Part shown: positions 39,801 to 47,025 of the stretch, in pieces
How the letters are laid out: each line of letters starts with the position of its first letter
Position numbering within the stretch: the stretch's first letter is position 1
DNA from: Lutjanus erythropterus
Taxonomy: Eukaryota > Chordata > Actinopteri > Lutjaniformes > Lutjanidae
NCBI GenBank assembly: GCA_020091685.1
Contig: CM034600.1
Coordinates: forward strand, 8,011,837 to 8,075,836
Direction: 5' to 3'
DNA: 64,000 nucleotides
Notes under the pieces: model-generated
Seen by the model: the letters and a program-made list of their open reading frames with translations, nothing else
Databases searched by the model: none
Told to the model about the DNA's origin: nothing
Program-made: the position numbers and the translations under genes

Positions 39801-40681
39801 CTTGTTTGGTGTATTGTTTACATTCTAAAAAAGTTATCCAATTGCACTGGCCAATTCAACATTAACTGTCACAGTAATGACACAGACATATGGAATAGGA
39901 ATAGAGGTTCCATTTGAATGCAGTGGATGGGAGTCACTGTTTTTCTGACTCTGGCCTCTTATATGTTAATAGCATCTAGTTGGTACAGCTTCCATAAGGC
40001 ACTTAAGACAACACCAGCAATTTAAGAGGCTGTTCCTTTAAGTTGATTATGGCTAAAATCACAGCAACAAACAATCACGAAGAGTAAAAATAATTTGAAT
40101 TCCATCACTGTGGTGACACTAAACAATAAAAAGGTAAAAATGATTTGCATCACATTCAAATAACTGATATTGGTAGCTTAATCTCAATTAAAGAACTCAT
40201 ATGTAACCCTGCTTTATAGCCCACATTTTTTATTAAGTACTTGCAAAAATAGATTGAAATGTCTATTTTACTTGAATTTCTCTCATCAAATGAGAAGCAA
40301 TTTGACAATAATAAATGTAATCTTGTAACTGGTGTTGTGTAAAATACATATTATGATAGAGGAATGAGACCAACCCCTCTTAAATCATATGGCACTAAAT
40401 TTTAAAGCTGACAGGCTCTCCAAAGCTTGGCAAACTACCAAAGCATTACAATATGTCGAACATTGCATAGTACAAAGGCAGAACAGTGTACACCTCTTTC
40501 TCACCTCCTTATCTGTCTTGAGGATGTTCTCTGTGGCAACAGGGCTTACAGCTGTGCCCAGAGGCTTGACCACGGCATTTGCCACCTCTGTGCCCACAGT
40601 GGTGGGATATGTGTGCAGGACACTGAGGTGGCCCTGGTCACTCTGCACCACCAGCTGCAGCGAGCGCCACTCGGAGTACAT
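15613..40681 (-). CDS. ralgapb: ralgapb, Ral GTPase-activating protein beta subunit (29 coding exons)
   Basis: RalGAP beta is the obligate partner of RalGAP alpha1/alpha2. The heterodimer stimulates GTP hydrolysis by RalA and RalB; the alpha subunit carries the catalytic Asn-thumb activity and beta is needed for complex function. I resolved every coding exon on the minus strand (listed separately). Each has GT/AG boundaries and a phase fitting its neighbours. They sum to 4515 nt, or 1504 residues plus stop, against about 1494 in human. The order is: an N-terminal helical region, a low-complexity Ser/Pro/Gln linker (about residues 349-460), a long conserved alpha-solenoid-like middle, and a C-terminal Rap/Ran-GAP domain (about 1140-1440). 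Hallmark peptides include [50 protein letters not shown] and [15 protein letters not shown]. Two untranslated 5' exons precede the ATG. No internal stop or frameshift is seen, so it should be functional. Confidence 0.96.
16073..16497. repeat. TA-rich degenerate repeats, 'ttataatgcattataa' type
   Basis: At least two units of roughly 130 bp share 'cattataatgcattata' and 'actgtgctta' words, and the pattern resumes at 17638 after an inserted hAT element. It lies in the intron between ralgapb exons 28 and 29 and resembles a common teleost AT-rich DNA element. Confidence 0.55.
16506..17629. mobile_element. non-autonomous hAT-like transposon with 8-bp TSD
   Basis: The element starts TAGTGCTGTCA and ends TGACAGCCCTA, giving complementary ends. 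Both sides carry the same 8 bp, GTTGTAAT (16498-16505 and 17630-17637), the hAT-type target duplication. Next to each end is an AT-rich stretch of repeated 'ttaatctaatta'. The inside holds no transposase frame and includes a stretch beginning 'ggggtgcaacggatca' (about 16773) that looks like the end of another element. Confidence 0.75.
18347..18495 (-). CDS. ralgapb: ralgapb coding exon 28
   Basis: Residues about 1391-1441, the end of the Rap/Ran-GAP-like domain: [17 protein letters not shown] and then [17 protein letters not shown]. The acceptor is CTGCAG and the donor GTAATA. Confidence 0.95.
19335..19413 (-). CDS. ralgapb: ralgapb coding exon 27
   Basis: Residues about 1365-1391, a 79-nt exon encoding [18 protein letters not shown] and an Asn/Ser-rich end. 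It is too small to stand out as an open frame and was found by phase and homology to the known ENFPLSELMTE segment. Confidence 0.9.
19636..19744 (-). CDS. ralgapb: ralgapb coding exon 26
   Basis: Residues about 1329-1365. [20 protein letters not shown] leads into [16 protein letters not shown] of the GAP-like domain. The acceptor is CTGTAG and the donor GTAGGC. Confidence 0.93.
19815..19941. mobile_element. MITE fragment beside ralgapb exon 25
   Basis: The right end reads 'taattgttgcagctctaa', and the inside has repeated 'cattttatcaa...ttcatc' AT-rich words, as in the copies at 7829 and 50631. The left end is truncated. Its right edge lies about 23 bp from the splice donor of ralgapb exon 25, inside the intron. 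Confidence 0.5.
19971..20107 (-). CDS. ralgapb: ralgapb coding exon 25
   Basis: Residues about 1283-1328: an acidic [20 protein letters not shown] stretch, then [20 protein letters not shown]. The donor GTAAAT follows AAAAAG. Confidence 0.94.
20218..20340 (-). CDS. ralgapb: ralgapb coding exon 24
   Basis: Residues about 1242-1283: [20 protein letters not shown] and [12 protein letters not shown], a very conserved part of the GAP-like domain. Confidence 0.95.
20481..20649 (-). CDS. ralgapb: ralgapb coding exon 23
   Basis: Residues about 1186-1242: [20 protein letters not shown], then [20 protein letters not shown]. This is the core of the Rap/Ran-GAP-like fold. Confidence 0.95.
20870..21028 (-). 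CDS. ralgapb: ralgapb coding exon 22
   Basis: Residues about 1133-1185, phase 0 at both ends: [20 protein letters not shown], then [20 protein letters not shown], the start of the GAP-like domain. Donor GTGAGA. Confidence 0.95.
21299..21508 (-). CDS. ralgapb: ralgapb coding exon 21
   Basis: Residues about 1063-1132, phase 0 at both ends. [20 protein letters not shown] leads to [20 protein letters not shown] and [16 protein letters not shown]. The acceptor is TTTTCAG. Confidence 0.95.
21768..22270. mobile_element. TTAA-flanked MITE
   Basis: Both ends read TTAAAGGGA(C/T)AGTT followed by GGATT or CAGATT on opposite strands, with TTAA at each edge (21768-21771 and 22267-22270). The TTAA target and 'aggga-agtt' tips fit Kolobok- or piggyBac-type MITEs. 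There is no coding capacity. It lies in the intron between ralgapb exons 20 and 21. Confidence 0.7.
22727..22879 (-). CDS. ralgapb: ralgapb coding exon 20
   Basis: Residues about 1012-1062: [20 protein letters not shown], then [20 protein letters not shown]. The acceptor is a tandem CAGCAG; the second CAG restores the exact spacing of the known protein. Confidence 0.94.
23062..23165 (-). CDS. ralgapb: ralgapb coding exon 19
   Basis: Residues about 977-1011: [20 protein letters not shown], then [14 protein letters not shown]. It is short and was found by its donor/acceptor pair and phase. Donor GTGAGA. Confidence 0.92.
23325..23512 (-). CDS. ralgapb: ralgapb coding exon 18
   Basis: Residues about 914-977: [20 protein letters not shown] and [20 protein letters not shown]. 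The donor is A|GTCAGT, weaker than others in this gene, but the phase fits. Confidence 0.93.
25222..25370 (-). CDS. ralgapb: ralgapb coding exon 17
   Basis: Residues about 865-914: [20 protein letters not shown], then [15 protein letters not shown]. Donor GTGAGA splits the final Cys codon. Confidence 0.95.
25567..25749 (-). CDS. ralgapb: ralgapb coding exon 16
   Basis: Residues about 804-864: [20 protein letters not shown], then [20 protein letters not shown] and EHPDMLDEK. It is phase 0 at both ends. Confidence 0.95.
26623..26753 (-). CDS. ralgapb: ralgapb coding exon 15
   Basis: Residues about 760-803: [20 protein letters not shown], then [20 protein letters not shown], nearly identical to mammals. 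Acceptor TCTAG, donor GTAAGA. Confidence 0.95.
26947..27958. mobile_element. hAT-like non-autonomous element, about 1 kb
   Basis: The left tip TAGGGCTGAGCGAT and the right tip ATCGCTCAGTCCTA are inverted repeats. Flanking octamers ctgaggga (26939-26946) and ttgaggaa (27959-27966) agree at 6 of 8 positions, consistent with an aged hAT target duplication. No transposase frame is inside. It occupies most of the intron between ralgapb exons 14 and 15. Confidence 0.65.
28243..28387 (-). CDS. ralgapb: ralgapb coding exon 14
   Basis: Residues about 712-760, a Ser/Thr-rich linker: [20 protein letters not shown], then [15 protein letters not shown]. The known protein has [19 protein letters not shown] here. 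Acceptor GTAG, donor GTAAGA. Confidence 0.93.
28498..28562 (-). CDS. ralgapb: ralgapb coding exon 13
   Basis: Residues about 690-711, a 65-nt exon encoding [20 protein letters not shown]. Acceptor CCACAG, donor GTAAGG. Confidence 0.94.
28685..28832 (-). CDS. ralgapb: ralgapb coding exon 12
   Basis: Residues about 641-690: [20 protein letters not shown], then [20 protein letters not shown]. Acceptor TTCAG, donor GTATTT. Confidence 0.95.
29004..29118 (-). CDS. ralgapb: ralgapb coding exon 11
   Basis: Residues about 602-640: [20 protein letters not shown], then [18 protein letters not shown]. Donor GTAACA. No long open frame marks it; it was found by splice phase and homology. Confidence 0.94.
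29918..30085 (-). CDS. ralgapb: ralgapb coding exon 10
   Basis: Residues about 546-602: [20 protein letters not shown], then [18 protein letters not shown]. Acceptor CTGTAG, donor GTTGGA. Confidence 0.95.
30877..31504. mobile_element. long-terminal-inverted-repeat MITE
   Basis: The left arm begins TTAA then atggataattcaccc and carries 'tcattatctactcaccctca'. The right arm, reversed, begins ctga then aggggtagttttctg and carries 'tcattatttactcaccctca'. The inverted similarity continues inward for about 250 bp ('tagtccacaaa(t/a)cactgctgga'), with a short loop near 31130-31200. This is a familiar teleost foldback MITE, probably TTAA-targeted. It lies in the intron between ralgapb exons 9 and 10. 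Confidence 0.75.
31678..31879 (-). CDS. ralgapb: ralgapb coding exon 9
   Basis: Residues about 479-546: [20 protein letters not shown], then [20 protein letters not shown] and [11 protein letters not shown]. Acceptor CTACAG, donor GTAACA. Confidence 0.96.
33370..33607 (-). CDS. ralgapb: ralgapb coding exon 8 (poly-Gln linker)
   Basis: Residues about 400-479. It opens with a Ser/Gln linker containing eight Gln in a row, encoded by CAG with one CAA, followed by [15 protein letters not shown] and [40 protein letters not shown] rejoins the conserved core. The correct frame is not the longest open one here. Acceptor CTGCAG, donor GTAAGA. Confidence 0.94.
34113..34264 (-). CDS. ralgapb: ralgapb coding exon 7
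   Basis: Residues about 349-399: [20 protein letters not shown], then [21 protein letters not shown] Ser/Pro/Thr-rich linker matching [19 protein letters not shown] of the known protein. Donor GTAAGT. Confidence 0.93.
35539..35717 (-). CDS. ralgapb: ralgapb coding exon 6
   Basis: Residues about 289-349: [20 protein letters not shown], then [18 protein letters not shown]. Acceptor TTCTAG, donor GTAAGA. Confidence 0.95.
36266..36397 (-). CDS. ralgapb: ralgapb coding exon 5
   Basis: Residues about 245-289: [20 protein letters not shown], then [16 protein letters not shown]. Acceptor ATCCAG, donor GTGCAT. Confidence 0.95.
36684..36870 (-). CDS. ralgapb: ralgapb coding exon 4
   Basis: Residues about 183-245: [20 protein letters not shown], then [20 protein letters not shown] and [15 protein letters not shown]. 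Acceptor TTTTAG, donor GTTAGA. Confidence 0.95.
36960..37126 (-). CDS. ralgapb: ralgapb coding exon 3
   Basis: Residues about 127-183: [20 protein letters not shown], then [20 protein letters not shown]. Acceptor CTGCAG, donor GTATGC. Confidence 0.95.
37301..37503 (-). CDS. ralgapb: ralgapb coding exon 2
   Basis: Residues about 60-127: [20 protein letters not shown], then [20 protein letters not shown] and [14 protein letters not shown]. Acceptor CCCAG, donor GTATGT. Confidence 0.95.
39421..39480 (+). mobile_element. Tc1/mariner transposase relic
   Basis: The stretch 'atccccacagtgaaacacag' followed by 'tggtggcagcatca' decodes to VKHSGGSIT. This matches the widely conserved VKHGGGSIM block of Tc1-like transposases, including the preceding proline-turn context. 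Flanking sequence is too decayed to outline the element. It lies in the intron between ralgapb coding exons 1 and 2. Confidence 0.5.
40505..40681 (-). CDS. ralgapb: ralgapb coding exon 1 (start codon)
   Basis: Residues 1-59: [20 protein letters not shown], then [20 protein letters not shown] and ENILKTDKE. The ATG at 40679-40681 matches the known MYSEWRSL start. Donor GTGAGA, phase 0. Confidence 0.96.
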
Positions 40682-40725
40682 ACTGCTGATGTCTACTGCA
40701 CCCTACTTGCACCTCCTGCCTCCAC
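40682..40725 (-). other. ralgapb: ralgapb 5'UTR part of exon 2
   Basis: Untranslated bases between a CTGCAG acceptor (40726-40731, preceded by a pyrimidine/TG tract on the minus strand) and the ATG. Confidence 0.75.
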
Positions 40726-42471
40726 CTGCAGACACACAAAACCAAGAGTCAACTCAGTATGGCAAGTTGGGGGGATTATGAATACACTACTTAGCTAATA
40801 TCTTTCACCAATATAGTTATGCCCTCTGTTGTGAGAAGGCTTCTTCCAATACTGATAATGTGTAAACCTGCTAACAGAGAAAAATACTTGAAATTTGTTA
40901 TGTTAATTATGTTGATCTGGAAACTTTCAAAGGTCCATCAAGCAGTAATGTTATTTCTTTGATTGGATTTTATTTTGAACATATAAAAACTAAACAGATA
41001 AAATATACAAGGAACAACATATAAACTTCAGCAGATTCATTATAAATAATTCATGTACTAAAAGGAGTAGGAAGAAGTGAATACTTAGTCCTACAACACC
41101 TCCCCACACACACACCTATTATATTTCATCAATAAACTTTGTGATATAGCCAGTTTTCACCAAACACAGTTCAATCAAATCAAACTACAGTTAACATTCA
41201 TAACACAGCAAGAGCAAATAAGCAGAAGACAGCAAACAAAACAGCACAAATCAAAATCAACCTAAACATCCTGTCTTGTCTTACCATGGCAGTTCCTCAT
41301 CTCCGATCATCCATTCCATATGATATAAATTGATTTTTAGCATCTAATTTCTTCTTGAATTTACAAATTCCACTCAAATTGTGTTATCCTTTTCTCCTGT
41401 GGAACAACATCTGGATACTGCTGTGTAATTGATGGGATTTTTTTGTTTCTTATATATATGATATAAGTTGAACAAATCTTTAGATCTTATTGCTTTTAAT
41501 TTTTTTGGGGGGGGAGGATGAACATACAGATATACACACCTTTGGACAGACCTTTTAATGTATTTGAGGCAGTCAGAGTTTTATTAAACAGCAATAATAC
41601 TCTAATATATTTTATGTGTGGCTTCTGGCATAACTTATTATCCACTATCAGTCCAGGTAATTTAATTTTGGTCATTCTTTCTGGTGTTAGTTAAACTTTA
41701 TCTCATTTCACTGGTTAACTCTCGTCTTACTTATCTTGTGTGTTTTGGTTGACGGGGAATGCAGAAACAAACGATGCATAATGCGTGTTTAACGTTAGCA
41801 ACGACAAAACACTAAACTGCATTACTGCATACTACATGAATAGCAAAAATAAATGTTTCTTGATAAACAGTCTGACAGTAAACAGGACCCATCCAACAGA
41901 GCAAATCGTTGCTAACGTTACGCTCTCTCCCTCCACAGAAAACAAAAAGTGCTTAGGCTAGCATTACATAGCATATGTTAGCTTAATATTAAAAAAGGAT
42001 TGTTTTATTCTCCGTAAACCTAAACCAAGTCACGGAATGACACGTACTATCTATTTGTATCCTAACCTCGGGTAAGTAACAAGCCGAGGAATCACAACCA
42101 GGAAACGGTTCTGAATATGATTAGCAGCTCGCTAATGTTAGCTAGCAGTGACATCAAAACATCTTCCTCATCTTGCTGATGACATTAGCTGAAGTTAGCA
42201 GCTGTCTGGCTTCTCTGCTACAAGACTGTCTCTCTGGATAAGACAAGATGCTGCCGTTAAGAAAACCAGACGGTTATGTGTGCTAACTTATCAGTTATCA
42301 CAAACTACGTTATAGTTGATCCGACGTTGCTAGCTAGCTTGGCTAATGTTCGCTGCGCGAGCCCCTATCGTTGACATTAGCTGAGCTGCTGTCATCTGTG
42401 CTAGCTACCTAACTTTCCACTGACGCTAACGTTTGCACGCTAGCTGAGTAATCGGAGGTTTTTTCATTTAC
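40726..42471 (-). other. ralgapb: ralgapb 5'UTR intron
   Basis: No coding exon is seen. About 40960-41480 resembles a fish dispersed repeat ('aggagtaggaagaagtgaat' and following), possibly the 3' end of a retroelement. About 41755-42460 has many GCTAGC, GTTAGC and GCTAAC words. Confidence 0.6.
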
Positions 42472-42600
42472 CTGGACCAGCTGGAAATGTTGTCATAACA
42501 GAGCTGTGAAACTCGCAGGTTGTGCTGTCTATGTTTCCTGGTCTACAACATAACAGCCTCCATCTTCGCAATGTCAAGGCTTGGATAGTGCAGCTTGATG
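42472..42600 (-). other. ralgapb: ralgapb 5'UTR exon 1 (start end approximate)
   Basis: The left edge is a CAG|GTAAAT donor (intron bases 42466-42471). It contains AAGATGGAGGC, close to the YY1 core often found at transcription starts, and a six-codon upstream frame. The right edge is a guess. Confidence 0.6.
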
Positions 42601-42720
42601 GGCTAACGGGAAACAGGATCCGTAGATTGACGCCCCCTACTGGGTTGATACAGCAACTGCACCATCAGACCTGATGTTGCCTTCAGGTGCTCCCGGTCGC
42701 AGCGAATACCCTCTCGTTTC
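42500..42720 (-). promoter_or_regulatory. ralgapb: ralgapb probable promoter
   Basis: The region around and upstream of exon 1 is richer in CG than its surroundings ('gacgccccctac', 'cccggtcgcagcg') and lacks a TATA box. The YY1-like AAGATGGAGGC on the minus strand (about 42556-42566) would sit just inside the transcript, as in many TATA-less housekeeping promoters. Confidence 0.45.
42543..42563 (-). CDS. upstream ORF MEAVML in ralgapb 5'UTR
   Basis: ATG at 42563 runs six codons (MEAVML) to TAG at 42543, within the inferred first exon. Its ATG is the ATG of the YY1-like motif. Whether it is in the mature mRNA depends on the true transcription start. Confidence 0.4.
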   Translation of the reverse strand: MEAVML

Positions 42721-44719
42721 AAGGGGTGGAAGATTGAAAACAGGGCTCATTTTGCCAAAACACTACACACAGTTCCCACAACCACAGACACAAGTAGCAG
42801 AACACCTCAGATCTTTTGCAAAATTAAACACTTAATTCAAAACTGTTCGAAAATGAGTATAAACCTAACTTTATCATCATAAGCACACACATGCCTCATA
42901 TGATCTGATTTAGTTTGAACCACTTAGACACTGTTGAGCTCAGTCTAAAACATGTTTAACATTTCTGCTTTTTTATGAAAAGTCTGAGTTTTTAGAGTTA
43001 TTGTTAGGGCAGTGGTTCCCAAACTTTTTTGGCATTGCCGCCCTTTCATAAGCCGAACAAAGTTTGCAATACCCAACCTCACAATTTTTTATTAATCATT
43101 ACCATTAATTGGAGGTGGAACTGCTAAAAAAAAAGGTTTGAAAGTTTAGAAGGATAGAATCAGTAAACTTTTTATTTTAACTTTTTTATTTTAATTTTAC
43201 TTGTTTATTTCCCTTACATAAATCATAGTCGTTCATCTTTGTTTCACTCTGTATTTCACCCCTGGTCTTCTGCACCAATATATGGATCAAACACAACGCA
43301 TAACAGTGCTGCACACTGATGAAAATATTATTTCTCTCCACGCTGCAAAATTAGACAATTCATCTATGCATTTCCAAAGTTTGCATTTTGCACTGAAACA
43401 ACATGTATGGATGCAAAACAGAAGGTATGAATTACACTCAGGCTCTGACCTACATTGTACTGATTTGAGAGAAAAGTTGTTTCTTTCATCTTTGCTCATG
43501 TGGAAATGTCCAAATTACTGTTGCAACAGCAGATCTGTTGAGGTTGGACTGAAATCCCTGTCCATCTTCTCTTAGTATCAACCTAAAGTTTACAACATGG
43601 TCAACGAATGCTGCATATTTGATCAATTTGACACAAGTAAACTCACCTGCTGCCTCTTCATAGTTCTCATGCCTGACTGGAGAGTTTACTGTTAAGCAGC
43701 TAAGTGTCTGTACACCTGATGACAGTGTTTGATCCATTGTTTGAATTGTGTTGTATTTTGAAAGGCAATGCTTTGAAAGGGCAGAGAACTGACATGATAT
43801 TAGATTTCTGTGTCTAATGTAGAGAAGTGTGTTTAGTGATTTGAAAAACACTGTCTTTAGTGTTTTGCAAAAAGAATGTGCCTATTGTTGTGCAGATCTG
43901 GACTGAAGTTTTGCTCCCTGAGTGTCAGGTTTCACTAACTGTGTGTTTATTTTAATTATAGTGTGCAAGTAACCGTAAAAAACTGTAAATATACTTTATA
44001 TTTAGTTGAGTAGAGATTTATACTCGTACTTCTTAATTTAAAAAAGTATTTTTAAAATATATTTATACTTTTAATAAAGCTGTATTATCAGTAGTATTAA
44101 AAACACCTGATGTGCTGCAGAATGTGGAATGCGGCAGGGTCACATTAAAAGAAATCAGTGCATAGATATATTATGATGAAAACATTTTATTAATATAATG
44201 AAATGTGTTCCTTAGTGTGTCTGCGATTTTATTGACAAGTCATCTGTGTGGGTTGATGAAGGCTTTAAAATGAAATATTATTCCAAGAAGAGAAGAGGTC
44301 ACTCAGTAAAGTGCAGATTCCCACCAGGGAACAAATGGTGAAGCACCTACTGCAATGCCACCACAACTGCCAGATGCAACCAGTGGAGGTAAGTTCTGCC
44401 AACATTAACATAAACACCACACTGTGTTATGTTATATGTTATATTTAAACTGATGCAGTTGTTGATCACTTGCGGCCCCTAGTGGGTCCTAGAAATCAGC
44501 TGTCAATGGTGGTATAACAACTGAGCAATCAAAAAATAGGATTACTGCCTCGTAGTTGTAATTCTCTACCAACCAGTCAACTTGCAGCTTACATCCATGT
44601 CTGTTGAGACTCATATAATGTATTAAGTGAAGACTTTGAAGGAATTTACTACTTACTACTATATTGATCTGTAAATCTGAGGGAATTTAATAAAAGATAT
44701 TTAGTGTATTATATTCAGT

Positions 44720-44763
<44 letters not shown>

Positions 44764-46494
44764 CAAAAGAATAAGTGATTTACTGTCCAAAATAAACATC
44801 AGTTGTTTCCATTCTTACAACCTTCTCCTTTGGTACATGTCTCATTTCTAGTACAAGTCTAACAGTTTTTTTTCTTCTAACAACCTAACACTTATTGTTA
44901 CCAAAAGAACAATCATGAGTCATTATCACAGAGCTTGAGAGCTCACAGAGTTGTGGCCTACAGAGCAGCCTGTAAAATAACCTGCTATTTTTAACTGGGG
45001 ACACAGAAATGTATCTTTAGAAACAGTTTGATATACATTTTTTGCAGGGTCATGCATGTGCAGGAAATCTTTGAACACACTTGAGTTTTAATGCAGTGTT
45101 TTGAAGGAATGAAAAGTGCTTGGATTTTGGATAAAGTGCTTAAACTTGCTTGAAATTGTGTCACATTCATAATAAACTGCTGCCTGACAGAATTAGTCAG
45201 TTACATTTTTACATTTAGATATAGAATAAGTCACATAGTCACTGAGCCAGATTGTGGAGGACATTAATGACGAGTCTTTTATCAATTAATTTCCAAATAA
45301 GAATTTAACCGATTAAACATGTACTAATTGATTATTAATCAATAGTCTAGAAGAGGCATTAATTACGCTGCATTTGACTTTGTTTTGTCTGGCATAGCCA
45401 TTCATGGATGAGGAAACTTAAAATTAAACTTCAAAAAAGGGGGGAAAAGTGAAAAAATGTGTTTTATGTCTTATTAATTATTAATGATTAATCAAACAAT
45501 CACTCGTTAGCAATATCAACTATCTAATCAACTATCTGTTTAGGGAAATGCATAAACTTCACAACTCTGATAGGAATTCATTTGTCACGTTTGTAGAAAT
45601 CTATCACAAAACATAATTCTGGTTGATAATAGCACAATAGCATCTAATTTAATGTAATGAAGAGGTGAAATAATCATTTTCTATATAAATGCCATTTACC
45701 TGGAAGGTGTTGGAAGAACTTGACCATTTTTGGGAACCAGTGTTGTAAACCACTACATTTCAGAGGGAAATGTTGTACCCTTTATCTCACTGCAACACCA
45801 GCTTTGGTTACTAACAGTTTACTTTTTTGTCCACCTGTCAGTTGGCTAGTCAATTTTTATTTTTTTTGCCAGCCACAATAGATTACCAATGTGGGGTTAT
45901 TTTTGGTTGGTTATTGACACAAATCTACCAGCCACTTGCTTATTTTACCAGCATGTTTACCCACCTAAACATGGTCACTGGTACAATCTGGAATGTATCC
46001 ATACAAAACATGAAGAGCTAATAAAACATGATGATTTGTTTTAAATAAAACAGTACACTGTGTACCAGTATAGCTGATCCATCCATTGATAGAAAATTAA
46101 CTGGGAACTAATTAGATTAATTGGAAATTAAGTGATAATCATTCAGTCTTTTTCATGTAAAACATTTCATGATTCCACCTTAACAAATATGAGGATTTAG
46201 ATGTGAGAGGATTTTTTAATCATTTTAATAATTTCAATAAATCTTTTTACTTTGAGCTCTGGGAAGAAGTGCCTTTCTCTCTAGAAAATAATCAGCAGAT
46301 TATTCCAGAATGAATGAATGAATGACGACATAACAAACTGCATGATATTGCCCTGAGGCAACAGACAAAATACACTATTTTAGTACATACATTAAAAACA
46401 AAATTAATCTTTAAACAATCAATGATGCTCATACACATGCATATATATTTAATTTTTTTATTCATTCATTAATCGTCAGATAAACATTCTGATC
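42721..46494. other. intergenic, ralgapb to TCF/LEF-like gene
   Basis: No gene is supported. At 43012 'gtggttcccaaacttttttg' resembles the tip of a hAT (Charlie-like) element, with no partner end found. There is a CA microsatellite at 44722-44758. About 45260-45540 contains the 'tcaattaattt' words of the MITE family seen at 7829 and 50631. Open frames, including 43282-43575 on the plus strand, resemble nothing I know. Confidence 0.55.
44722..44758. repeat. (AC)n microsatellite
   Basis: An uninterrupted AC run of about 18 units. Confidence 0.9.
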
Positions 46495-46716
46495 TGTGGA
46501 CAATTTAGAGTCACCAATTAGCCTATTATGCTGCATGTCTTTGGACTGTGGGAGGAAGCCGGAGCACCCGGAGAGAACCCATGCGGACACGAGGAGAACA
46601 TGCAAACTCTACACAGAAAGGCCCCAGACACAAACTCCCCAGCTGGCTGGGGGATTTGAGCTCAGGACCTTCTTGCTGTGAGGCAGCAGTGCTAATCAAT
46701 GCGCCACCGTGCCACC
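46495..46716 (+). repeat. abundant fish dispersed repeat
   Basis: It carries the well-known word series 'gtctttggactgtgggagga', 'cccggagagaaccca', 'gaacatgcaaactctacaca', 'caggaccttcttgctgtgag' and 'gcgccaccgtgccacc'. This series recurs throughout teleost genomes; I believe it is the 3' part of a LINE or related SINE but will not name the family. It ends about 40 bp from the stop codon of the TCF/LEF-like gene, so it probably forms much of that gene's 3' end. Confidence 0.75.
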
Positions 46717-46756
46717 CTTCCCTTTTAGTCACAGTTGTCTTTGATTGTTGTCTGAG

Positions 46757-47025
46757 TTAGTATTTAAATGGCGGATGTCTTGGAGTGATGTCATGCAGCT
46801 GTGACAGGTGACACATGTGATACACAGGCATGGTCACTTGAGTCTGTCTAAAAGGCAGCTGCTCTTGGAGTTCCTGCTGGTGATGGAGGTCTGTCTGTCC
46901 TGGCCACGTGTTGGGCAGAAGAACTTGGACATGCTGGTGATGTTGGTCTATCGCTGCAGCCTGTGAAGTGGACGGCTCCATTCCTGCTGGTGTCACACGC
47001 TGCTTCTTGGCCTTTTGAGTTTCCT
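46757..47025 (-). CDS. TCF/LEF-like last exon
   Basis: [20 protein letters not shown], then a Gln/His-rich tail, [19 protein letters not shown], to TAA at 46757. Acceptor TTGCAG. A partial inverted copy lies in the intron at 47203-47359. Confidence 0.75.

Noticed and set aside
40389-40798. Overlapping plus-strand frames of 123-130 residues
   Set aside because: They are antisense to ralgapb coding exon 1, which has clear homology and splice sites.
43008-43110. Complete hAT element starting 'gtggttcccaaac'
   Set aside because: Only one tip is recognisable; no matching second end or target duplication was found, so it is mentioned only in the intergenic entry.
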